Positions 56,399 to 64,000 of a stretch of DNA of 64,000 nucleotides are shown piece by piece. Position 1 is the first letter of the stretch. Every line of letters begins with the position of its first letter. Both the position numbers and the translations under genes were made by a program. The notes beneath the pieces are model-generated. The model did no database searches. It worked only from the letters and a program-made list of their open reading frames with translations, and was not told the DNA's origin. The DNA is from Diaphorobacter aerolatus (GTDB taxonomy: Bacteria > Pseudomonadota > Gammaproteobacteria > Burkholderiales > Burkholderiaceae_C): assembly GCF_014489535.1 (NCBI RefSeq), contig NZ_CP060783.1:3204501-3268500 (forward strand), given 5' to 3'.

Positions 56399-58081
56399 AT
56401 GACAGATCGCCCCTGGCTCAGCGCTTATCCGCCGGGCGTGCCATCCGATATCGACCCAACGCAGTACGAGTCGCTGGTCGAACTCATGGAGCAGGCATTT
56501 CGTGATTTCGCGGGCCGGTCGGCCTTCAGTTTCATGGGCAAGGATTTCTCCTATGCGCAGACCGATGCGGAGAGTCGCCAGCTTGCTGCCTATCTGCAAT
56601 CGCTAGGGTTGGTGAAGGGTGATCGCGTGGCGATCATGATGCCCAACGTGCCGCAGTACCCGGTGGCGGTGGCGGCCATTTTGCGGGCGGGGCTGGTGGT
56701 GGTGAATGTGAATCCGCTCTACACCCCGCGCGAGCTGGAGCATCAGCTCAAGGACTCGGGCACCAAGGCCATCATCATCGTGGAGAATTTCGCGGCCACC
56801 CTGCAATCCTGCATCGCCAACACGCCGGTCAAGCATGTGGTGTTGGCCACCATGGGTGATCGCATGGGATTTCTCAAGGGCACGGTGATCAACTACGTGG
56901 TGCGCAACGTGAAGAAGCTCGTGCCGCAGTTCTCGCTGCCGGGCTCCGTGCGCTTCAACGACGCGCTGGCCCGAGGTGCGAAGGCTTCGTTCAGCAAGCC
57001 CGCAATCCAGCCCGACGACATTGCGCTGCTGCAATACACCGGCGGCACGACCGGGGTGTCGAAAGGCGCGGTGCTTTTGCATCGGAACATCATCGCCAAC
57101 GTGTTGCAGTCCGAGGCCTGGAATGCGCCCGTGATGAGCAAGGTGCCGACGGGCGAACAACCCACCAACATCTGCGCGCTGCCGCTCTATCACATCTTCG
57201 CCTTCACGGTGAACATGATGCTGTCAATGCGCACTGGCGGAAAAAGCATCCTGATTCCAAATCCACGCGATCTGCCGGGTGTGCTCAAGGAGCTTTCCAG
57301 GCAGACCTTCCACAGCTTCCCGGCGGTGAACACGCTGTTCAACGGGCTTGCGAACCACCCCGATTTCGGGACCGTGAACTGGAGGAACCTCAAATGCTCC
57401 GTCGGTGGCGGCATGGCGGTGCAGGGCGCGGTCGCCAAGTTGTGGCTCGAGAAGACCGGCTGCCCGATCGTCGAAGGCTACGGCCTGTCGGAAACCAGTC
57501 CGTCCGCGAGTTGCAACCCGATCACCTCCAAGGAATTCTCGGGCACCATCGGGGTGCCGATTCCGAGCACCTACATGAAGCTCGTGGACGATCAGGGCCG
57601 GGACGTGATCCTGCTGTCTACCCCCGGCGAAATCGTGATCAAGGGCCCGCAGGTCATGGCCGGCTACTGGCAGCGCCCGGACGAAACCGCCAAGGCCATG
57701 ACCGAGGACGGCTACTTCAAGACCGGTGACATTGGCATCATCGATGATCGCGGCTATTTCAAGATCGTGGATCGCAAGAAGGACATGGTGCTGGTGAGCG
57801 GCTTCAATGTGTATCCGAACGAGGTCGAGGACGTGGTGGCGACGCTGCCCGGCGTGCTGGAATGTGCCGTCGTCGGCGTGCCCGACGAAAAGACCGGCGA
57901 GGCCGTGAAGCTCGTGATCGTGAAGAAGGACCAGAGCCTGACCGAGGCCCAGGTCAAGGAGTTCTGCCAGAACAACCTGACGGGCTACAAACGCCCGCGC
58001 GTCATCGAGTTCCGCGAGAGCCTGCCCAAGACCCCCGTGGGCAAGATCCTGCGCCGTGAGTTGCGGGACGACAAGAAGTAG
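56399..58081 (+). CDS. fadD: Long-chain fatty acid-CoA ligase
   Basis: An intact 560-aa protein from the ATG at 56399. The AMP-binding loop LLQYTGGTTGVSKGAVLLHRN, the motif VEGYGLSETSPSASCNP and the hinge YFKTGDIGIIDDRGYFKIVDRKKDMVLVSGFNVYPNEVE are intact, as is the C-terminal Lys region KTPVGKILRRELR. It activates fatty acids to acyl-CoA with ATP at the inner membrane. It is followed by mtnN after 50 bp. Confidence 0.93.
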   Translation: MTDRPWLSAYPPGVPSDIDPTQYESLVELMEQAFRDFAGRSAFSFMGKDFSYAQTDAESRQLAAYLQSLGLVKGDRVAIMMPNVPQYPVAVAAILRAGLVVVNVNPLYTPRELEHQLKDSGTKAIIIVENFAATLQSCIANTPVKHVVLATMGDRMGFLKGTVINYVVRNVKKLVPQFSLPGSVRFNDALARGAKASFSKPAIQPDDIALLQYTGGTTGVSKGAVLLHRNIIANVLQSEAWNAPVMSKVPTGEQPTNICALPLYHIFAFTVNMMLSMRTGGKSILIPNPRDLPGVLKELSRQTFHSFPAVNTLFNGLANHPDFGTVNWRNLKCSVGGGMAVQGAVAKLWLEKTGCPIVEGYGLSETSPSASCNPITSKEFSGTIGVPIPSTYMKLVDDQGRDVILLSTPGEIVIKGPQVMAGYWQRPDETAKAMTEDGYFKTGDIGIIDDRGYFKIVDRKKDMVLVSGFNVYPNEVEDVVATLPGVLECAVVGVPDEKTGEAVKLVIVKKDQSLTEAQVKEFCQNNLTGYKRPRVIEFRESLPKTPVGKILRRELRDDKK

Positions 58082-58131
58082 GACATCCCACCGCCTCGAT
58101 TTGAAGAAAAAGAAGAAAAACAGCATAAGCC

Positions 58132-58898
58132 GTGACCATCGCCATCATCAGCGCCCTGCCGCAGGAGCAGGGCAGCCTTGTCCAGGCACTGCAACAGCCC
58201 GAAAAGATCGTCGTCACTCGTTCCGGGCGCACATTCTGGCGCGGCGAACTGCACGGGCACGCGGTGGTGCTCGCGTTGTCGGGTATCGGCAAGGTGGCGG
58301 CCGCCACGACCGCGACGGTGCTGGCTGAGCGCTTTGGCGTCACGCGCATTTTGTTCACTGGTGTGGCCGGTGGCATTGGTGCCGATGTGCGCGTGGGCGA
58401 CGTGGTGGTGGCGCGCGAGTATCTGCAGCACGACATGGACGCCTCGCCGATTTTCGAGCGCTGGCTCGTGCCCGGCTATCCGCAGATCCGCATGCCCTGT
58501 GATCCGGTGATGACGCAAGCCCTGCTCGCCGCGACCCGCAGGGCGGTGGAGCAAGACAGTCATGAGATCGACTGGGCATCGCTCGGGCTGGAACCCGCTC
58601 ACATGCCGCGCGTGCACACGGGGTTGATCGTGAGCGGTGACCGGTTTGTGAGCACCGCGCTTGAATCCAACGTGCTGCGGACCTCGCTTGAGTCAGCGGG
58701 ACATGCCGTGTTGGCGGTGGAAATGGAGGGGCGGCCGTGGCGCAGGTTTGCGCTGACTATGGGATTGCGTTTGCTGCGGTGCGGACGGTGTCTGATCGCG
58801 CGGATGACGCGGCGCATCTGGATTTTTTGCAGTTTGTGGAGGTGGTGGCGAGTCGGTATGCGGATCATGTCGTGCATGCGTTCCTGTCTCTTCTTTGA
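58132..58898 (+). CDS. mtnN: 5'-methylthioadenosine/S-adenosylhomocysteine nucleosidase (apparent frameshift)
   Basis: A GTG start at 58132 begins TIAIISALPQEQGSLVQALQ. ILFTGVAGGIGADVRVGDVVVA and SGDRFVS are family motifs. A G4 run (58728-58731) interrupts the catalytic VEMEG motif. One extra G gives AVEMEGAAVAQVCADYGIAFAAVRTVSDRADDAAHLDF and a stop at 58898 (255 aa). It splits methylthioadenosine and S-adenosylhomocysteine into adenine and a thio-sugar, clearing methylation by-products. Confidence 0.88.
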
Positions 58899-58938
58899 TT
58901 TTTTTGTTTTGGCTGGTTGGATTGGTTTTGTGCTGCTG

Positions 58939-59110
58939 GCCGGGATTGCGCCCGGCGGCGCAGTACCTTTTTGTCTTGCCAAAAAGGCACCAAAAAGCGC
59001 TTTCAATACCTGCGGCAGAACTCGCTTCGTTCCTTCGTCACTTCGCTCGGACAACCGCCGCAAGTCAGCTGGAAAGAGGTGCGTTCGGCACTTTGCTTCG
59101 CTCGTGCCTG
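58939..59110. repeat. Diverged fourth copy of the 235-bp repeat
   Basis: It keeps GCCGGGATTGCGCCCGGCGG, AATACCTGCGGCAGAACTCG and CGCTCGGACAACCGCCGCAA in the same order and spacing, but the second palindrome is changed to CTTTTTGTCTTGCCAAAAAGG. This conserves pairing while changing sequence. Confidence 0.8.
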
Positions 59111-59328
59111 GGTTGAGTTGCGTGGAGGCGTATGCGCCCGCTACTGCACGAGCGCAGCGACGTGCCGACTCCCGATCCCTGGCCCTCTGACCACGCCTGG
59201 GGCGAGGCGGTCGTGCGGTGGCTGTTGCGTCAAGTGACGCAACAGCTTCAACGTCTAGCTCACGGCAATTGTTTGAGCGGAGAGCCGCAGGCTCGCAGCG
59301 AGTTTTGCCGTGCACCGCACGACCGTCT

Positions 59329-59613
59329 CGCCCCAGGTCGCCCCTCGCAACGCGAGGGGTCGTGGGCAGCGGGCTCAACTTTCTTTGATTACTTTCTTTT
59401 TTGACAAAAGAAAGTAATTCGCCTGCCGGGGCGAGACCCGGCCAGCGGCCTCAGGCAGGCAAGTCAGAGGGGATACCGAGAAATACGCTCGGTTCGCCCC
59501 AAGTCGCCCTCGCAACGCGAGGGTCGTAGGCAGCGGGCTCAACTTTCTTTGATTATTTTCTTTTTTGAAAAAATAAAGTAATTCGCCCGCCGGGGCGAGT
59601 CCCGGCCAGCGGC
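59329..59613. repeat. Two direct copies of a roughly 120-bp repeat
   Basis: Copies at 59329-59449 and 59495-59613 share CGAGGG.TCGT.GGCAGCGG, CTCAACTTTCTTTGATTA and the closing CCGGGGCGAG..CCGGCCAGCGGC. The first copy contains a perfect 12-bp hairpin (59389-59400 with 59406-59417). The last copy ends just at the corA stop, so it may act as its terminator. Confidence 0.85.
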
Positions 59614-59615
59614 TC

Positions 59616-60602
59616 CTACTTCAACCACCCACGCTTACGGAAGTAAAGCATGGGAATCAGCGCGCTACAGATCATCAACCCAATCCCGAAGCCATACCCA
59701 AACTCCCACTCCAGCTCAGGCATGAACTTGAAGTTCATCCCGTACACGCTGGCGATCAAGGTGGGTGGCAGCAGGGCCACGCTGGCCACGGAGAAGATCT
59801 TGATGATCTTGTTCTGGTTGATGTTGATGAAACCGACGGTCGCGTCCATCAGGAAGTTGATCTTGTCGAACAGGAACGCCGTGTGGCTGTCGAGCGATTC
59901 GATGTCGCGCAGAATCTGGCGCGCGTCTTCGAATTGTTCGGCGTTGAGCATCTTGGAGCGCATCATGAAGCTCACCGCGCGGCGCGTGTCGAGCATGTTG
60001 CGGCGAATGCGGCCGTTCAGGTCTTCCTGCCGGGCGATGGCGGCCAGGACCTCGCTGGCCTTGGCGTCGGTCACGTCGCCGGAGAGCACCTGGGTGCTGA
60101 CGAGTTTCAGTTCGTCATAGATGCCTTCGAGCGTGTCGGCGGAGTACTCGGCGTCGGCGTCGTAGAGCTTGAGCAGAACTTCCTTGGCGTCTTCGATCAG
60201 TCCCGGCGCGCGGCGCGCGCGCAGGCGCACGAGGCGGAACACCGGTACGTCGTCGTCGTGGATCGAGAACAGCACGCCCTTGCTCTTGAGCGAATCGTTG
60301 ACGAGGTTCAGGATGAAGGCGACGCGCACGGCACGCGGGTCGTCGTCGATGTCGACCAGAAAGTCGCTGCGGATGTGGAGTTCGCCGTTGTCTTCTTCGT
60401 AGAAGCGGGCCGATTCTTCGAGGTCGTCATCGGTCGCGTCCTCGGGGATGGACAGGCCATAGTGCTGCGTGACCCAGCGCTTTTCCTCGACCGTGGGCGA
60501 TTCCAGGTCCACCCAGATGGGCTGAAAACGCTTGAGTTCTTCCAGCGATTCGATTTCTTCCTGAACCAGGCGACCGTTGGCGAGCGTGAAGATGTTGAGC
60601 AT
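59616..60602 (-). CDS. corA: CorA-family magnesium/cobalt transporter
   Basis: An intact 328-aa protein. A long cytosolic helical domain is followed by two C-terminal membrane helices with the selectivity motif YGMNF between them. The end PMLYFRKRGWLK is typical. MLNIFTLANGRLVQEEIESLEEL starts at the ATG at 60602. It imports magnesium as a pentamer. Confidence 0.92.
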   Translation of the reverse strand: MLNIFTLANGRLVQEEIESLEELKRFQPIWVDLESPTVEEKRWVTQHYGLSIPEDATDDDLEESARFYEEDNGELHIRSDFLVDIDDDPRAVRVAFILNLVNDSLKSKGVLFSIHDDDVPVFRLVRLRARRAPGLIEDAKEVLLKLYDADAEYSADTLEGIYDELKLVSTQVLSGDVTDAKASEVLAAIARQEDLNGRIRRNMLDTRRAVSFMMRSKMLNAEQFEDARQILRDIESLDSHTAFLFDKINFLMDATVGFININQNKIIKIFSVASVALLPPTLIASVYGMNFKFMPELEWEFGYGFGIGLMICSALIPMLYFRKRGWLK

Positions 60603-60740
60603 TGCTCGGCGTTCCCGAATATGTGTGTGCGAGGGCGAATAGTGGTTCGCCCAGGGGCTGAACGCTACCGACCAGGGTAGGTTTCCACGGAAGCTGTCTC
60701 CACAAAATAATCCGCGATTATGGCACCCGCGCGAGCCTGT

Positions 60741-61534
60741 TCAGGCTTGGGAAGCTTTGCGCACCACGGCAAGTGCGCGGCACAGGTCGGCCCAGGCCGA
60801 TGCCTTGGCGTCGGGCGCGCGCAGCAGATAGGCCGGGTCGTAACTCACGATGGCCGGCGTGCCGTTGTACAGCGGGTGCTGCGCGGCGCGCAGGCGGCCC
60901 AGCGGTTCGCGATTGCCAAGGGTCGCCCGCGCCGCACCCAGACCGAGGATCAGCACCATCGAAGGCTGAAGCTCGTCCAGCACGTGGGCAAGCGCTGCCT
61001 TGACGGCGTCGGTGTGGAAGTCCTGCTGTTGCGACTGCGCGCCGCCGGGCGCGGAACGCTCCAGCACGCAGGCAAAGGTGCGCGGATGCAGGTGCAGGCG
61101 CATGGCGCGAAGCATGTTGTCGAGCAGTTTGCCGGAGTCGCCGCCGAACGGCTGGTCGGGCGTTGTGGTTTCAAAGACCACCAGCCAGCCCGAGCCCAGC
61201 TCTGCGGGTGTGGCCGCGGCGTCGGCATCCGGATAGAGAGGCTGCGGCGCGCGCAGCACCGAGGTGGCGGGTGCGGCGGCGGGCTCATGGTTCGTGGGCG
61301 CAAGCACCGGCGCGCTGTCGCGAACGGGGCGCGCCGCTGCGGGTGCGGTCTGGCGTTCGATGGCGGGCGGCGCCATCAGCACCGCGACATCATCATCATC
61401 ATTTGCCGCATCAGCGGCGGCGCGCGTTGCGGCGCGGGGGGCGCGGCGTCCGCCGTTTTCGCCACGGGTTGCCAGAGCGTGATGCCCATTTCCTGCAGCA
61501 TGGCACGTTGGCGTGCGTCGAGTTCGAGGCTCAT
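60741..61534 (-). CDS. Uracil-DNA glycosylase-superfamily protein, degenerate (apparent frameshift)
   Basis: The ATG at 61534 overlaps the rimI stop (ATGA). A G6 run (61436-61441) appears to lack one base. Repair joins MSLELDARQRAMLQEMGITLW to a low-complexity Ala/Pro linker and a C-terminal glycosylase-like domain, 264 aa in total. TTPDQPFGGDSGKLLDNMLRA and LILGLGAARATLGNREPLGRLRAAQHPLYNGTPAIVSYDPAYLLR align with family 4 enzymes. The usual GEAPG motif, the His of the HPSxLL motif (here YDPAYLL) and the Fe-S cysteines are missing. Catalytic activity is therefore doubtful. Confidence 0.75.
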
Positions 61535-62016
61535 AGTGGGATGCTCATGACGACGGCGTCTTCGCGCTCGCCCATGTCGGCGGGGTAATAGCGCTTGCGT
61601 TCACCGACGCGGCGAAAGCCGAATTTTTCATAGATTTCGCGGGCCCGCGTATTGCTCACACGCACTTCGAGCCACAGCCACTGAGCATTCTGAGAGCGCG
61701 CCCAAAGCACCAGCGCCTGCAGCAGCAAATGCGCGAAGCCCTTGCGCTGGTGGTCGGGTGCAACGGTGATGTTCAGCAGGTGAACCTCGTCCACGCCCTG
61801 CATCGCGACAAAGTAGCCCAGCAGCGCTTCGTCGTTCAGCAGCAACTGCATCTGGTAGCCCGACGCCATCGCGTCGATGAAGTTGCCGCGCGTCCAGGGA
61901 TGGGAGTAAGCGCTTTCTTCCACCTCCAGCAGTGCCTCCAGGCGCGACAGCGTCAGAAGCTCGAAGTGCAGATCCTCGTCTGCATCCTGGGGCGGGTCTA
62001 TGGGATGGGCGCTCAT
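61531..62016 (-). CDS. rimI: Ribosomal protein S18-alanine N-acetyltransferase
   Basis: A 161-aa protein from the ATG at 62016 (MSAHPIDPPQDADEDLHFEL). LLEVEESAYSHPWTRGNFIDAMASGYQMQLL, the acetyl-CoA loop VAPDHQRKGFAHLLLQAL and WLEVRVSNTRAREIYEKFGFRRVGERKRYYP are RimI/GNAT motifs. It acetylates the N-terminus of ribosomal protein S18. It lies between tsaB and the UDG-like gene, a common pairing. Confidence 0.9.
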   Translation of the reverse strand: MSAHPIDPPQDADEDLHFELLTLSRLEALLEVEESAYSHPWTRGNFIDAMASGYQMQLLLNDEALLGYFVAMQGVDEVHLLNITVAPDHQRKGFAHLLLQALVLWARSQNAQWLWLEVRVSNTRAREIYEKFGFRRVGERKRYYPADMGEREDAVVMSIPL

Positions 62017-62120
62017 GAATTGTTGGAGTGGGAGTGTAGGCCGGAGCGGGCGAGTCCACCAAAGGTCTGCCGCTTCCCCGATCCTCACGAATGTACCAAC
62101 AGAACGGTCCTCGGCGCGCG

Positions 62121-62833
62121 TCATTCGCTCGGCTGCGCCAACCGTTTGGCCTGTTCGCGCTCCGCCGTCGTCTGCGCCACCTTGTCGCGGATGTACAGCG
62201 GCAGGGCCTCGCTTGCCGCAACCGCCAGACCCTGCGCGAGCAGCCCCGGCGCGAGACGCAGCATGGCCGCGGCCTTGGGCAGCGCCAACACGTGGTTTCC
62301 GGCCGGAGCCAGGCGTTCGCCGTACGCCGCACGCGCATTGCCGGCCACGGTGAAGCCCGGCGCGACGATCAGTTGCTCGGCGGCTGAAGGCTGAAGTCAC
62401 CCAGGCTGCGCCATTGACTGTTGTCTGCATCCCACAGATAGGCACCTGCATAGACCTCGTTCATGCGCGCGTCGAGCACCGCATGCACCTGCGTCGATCC
62501 GTGTTCAAAACGCGCGGTCTCGGCGACCGCGAGCAGCGAATCCACCGGCAGCACGGGCACGCCTTTGCCATGGCGCGCGCCAAAGGCCAGGCCCTGGGCC
62601 ACCGAGCACGCGGTGCGCAGGCCGGTGAACGAGCCAGGACCGCGACCAAAGACGATCAGGTCGAGATCATCGAAGGAAAACTGCGCGCGGGCCATCACAT
62701 CGCGGATCAGTGGAATCAGCGCGGCGGACGACTGCGCGCCGCCGGGCGCACTGCACTCGAGCACCGCGCCGTCGCCCTTTTGAACGGCAACGGAAAGCGT
62801 ATCGGTGCTGGTGTCTAGCGCAAGAAGATTCAT
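62121..62833 (-). CDS. tsaB: tRNA N6-threonylcarbamoyladenosine biosynthesis protein TsaB (apparent frameshift)
   Basis: The ATG at 62833 begins MNLLALDTSTDTLSVAVQKG. LDLIVFGRGPGSFTGLRTACSVAQGLAFG and VLDARMNEVYAGAY are TsaB signatures. Near 62375-62385 one base is missing. Repair gives QPPEQLIVAPGFTVAGNARAAYGERL and a 237-aa protein, normal for the family. It is essential in most bacteria, with TsaD and TsaE, for the t6A modification of tRNA. The rimI start is 104 bp downstream. Confidence 0.88.
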
Positions 62834-62981
62834 GGTGCGGGGGAAAACGAGGGCGAGCGAAGCGGCGGGGGAGGGCGTCGTGCACGGGCAAGGCGCTCCA
62901 GGAATTATCGCCGTGCGACAATGTCCGTGGGCCTTGCCAGCTTTGTTGGCTGAAAAGCCCGATAAATCATAGACTTGCGGG

Positions 62982-64000
62982 ATGTCATTGAAATTCCCCG
63001 TCGTTTCCGTCATCGCCTGCGCCCTGCTGACGGGATGGTGCGCTCTCGCCACGGCCCAGACCGGGCGGGCCGCCGTACCGGCTCCACCACCGGTGGCTTC
63101 GCCCCAACAAAACACCATGCTGCCGCCCGCCGTGGAGGCTGCGCTGCAACGCGTCAAGGTGCCGCGCGAGGCGCTCTCGGCCATGGTGGTCGAACTCGAT
63201 TCCCCGCCAGGGCCACGAAGCTGGCCTACCGCGCCGACGAAGCGGCCAATCCCGCATCGGTGATGAAGCTCGTCACCACCTACGCGGCGCTGGAGCTGCT
63301 CGGCCCTGCATTCCAGTGGGAAACGCCGGTGTTCTTCGATGCCCAGCCGCAGGACGGCGCATTGCGCGGCAATGTCTACATTCAGGGCAGCGGCGATCCG
63401 CAACTCGTGCTCGAACGCCTGTGGCTGACCATGCGTCGCCTGCGCAGCATGGGGGTGACCGTGATCGTCGGCGACATCGTGCTCGACCGGACGGCGTTTG
63501 ACATCGGCACGCGCGACGCGGCCAAGTTCGATGGCGAACCCTGGCGCCCGTACAACGTGGCGCCGGATGCGCTGCTCATCAACTTCAAGGCGATGAACAT
63601 GCGCTTCGTGCCCGACGTGGCGTCTGGCGTGGCGCGCATCACCTACGAGCCGCCGATGGGGGTATGCAACTGCCCGCGACAGTGCCGCTTGCGCCTTCCT
63701 CGACGAGCTGTGGCGACTGGCAGGCGGGGCTCAGGGCCGAGTTGGCCGAGGCCGGGCGCATCGGCTTTGCCGGGCAGTTTCCTTCGTCATGCGGCGAACG
63801 CGAGTGGAGCATTGCCCCGGCCGACCCCGATGGCTACGCGGCGCGCGCCATCGAGGGCATGTGGCGCGAACTCGGCGGCAAGATCACGGGCACGGTGCGT
63901 GATGGCAAGGTGCCCGTGGGCCTCAAGCCCGCGTTCGTGAACAAGTCCCTGTCGCTGGCGGAAGTGATTCGCGACATCAACAAATACAGCAACAACGTGA
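62982..64000 (+). CDS. dacB: D-alanyl-D-alanine carboxypeptidase/endopeptidase, PBP4 type (3' partial, two apparent frameshifts)
   Basis: The ATG at 62982 opens a signal peptide (MSLKFPVVSVIACALLTGWC...ATAQ). The catalytic SxxK is in NPASVMKLVTTYAALELLG and the SxN motif in INKYSNNV at the window edge. GSGDPQLVLERLWLTMRRLRSMGV and GDIVLDRTAFD are PBP4 motifs. GGG at 63210-63212 and G5 at 63658-63662 each need one base. Repair joins ELDSPPGATKLAYRADEAAN and PMGGMQLPATVPLAPSS. It trims or cuts peptidoglycan cross-links in the periplasm. The C-terminus lies outside the window. It is divergent from tsaB. Confidence 0.88.

Larger units (their letters stand above)
58899..59615. other. Repeat-rich intergenic region between mtnN and corA
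   Basis: About 720 bp without a supported gene. It holds a diverged copy of the 235-bp repeat (58939 to about 59110), then two copies of a second, roughly 120-bp repeat (59329 and 59495). Confidence 0.8.

Overview
The window is GC-rich with long, tightly packed genes. The gene families are those of a beta-proteobacterium of the order Burkholderiales, most likely family Comamonadaceae. The signs are two Bug-type tripartite tricarboxylate receptors, a three-part pnt transhydrogenase, a Calvin-type class II aldolase, an IPTL-CTERM-like protein, a VgrG/DUF2169/Rhs island and a tsaB-rimI pair. The genus cannot be fixed by eye. No rRNA, tRNA or CRISPR array was seen.

Layout. 1-4.9 kb: the end of a glycosyltransferase, a secreted collagen-like protein, a surface protein with an IPTL-CTERM-like tail, and an IS5-family element with a probable 6-bp target duplication. 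5-10.7 kb: one minus-strand operon (IclR regulator, thiolase, DUF35 OB-fold protein, Bug receptor, NDP-forming acyl-CoA synthetase) that looks like uptake and CoA-dependent breakdown of an unknown organic acid. 11-13.6 kb: chalcone isomerase-like protein, DUF1439 lipoprotein and an SDR enzyme. 13.7-26 kb: an AT-richer type VI secretion island read on the minus strand: VgrG, DUF2169 adaptor, a PAAR-like/Rhs protein with an AHH nuclease tip, its probable DUF4303 immunity protein, then further probable immunity genes and a transposase fragment. 26.3-30.6 kb: GyrI-like protein, LysR regulator and the divergent AtuA/AtuA-like/Bug cluster. 30.7-41.7 kb: housekeeping genes (slyD, class I glutamine amidotransferase, hpf-like, DUF924, OmpA and DUF4398 lipoproteins, gapA, tkt, MurU-like, TSUP, pepP). 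41.7-47.2 kb: LysR, aldo/keto reductase, an unknown membrane-anchored protein, and an rtcB2-prfH module. 47.3-54.6 kb: pyk, PAP2 phosphatase, fba, and pntA / lipoprotein / pntAB / pntB. 54.7-59.6 kb: two families of long intergenic repeats around MOSC, fadD and mtnN. 59.6-64 kb: corA, a UDG-like/rimI/tsaB operon and the start of a PBP4-type carboxypeptidase.

A dominant feature is a set of 28 apparent frameshifts in 20 genes, including gapA, tkt, pntB and tsaB. Each one is repaired by adding a single base, and most lie in a short homopolymer. This pattern fits systematic under-calling during sequencing better than gene decay, so these genes are listed over their restored span. Their downstream halves are correct only after that repair.
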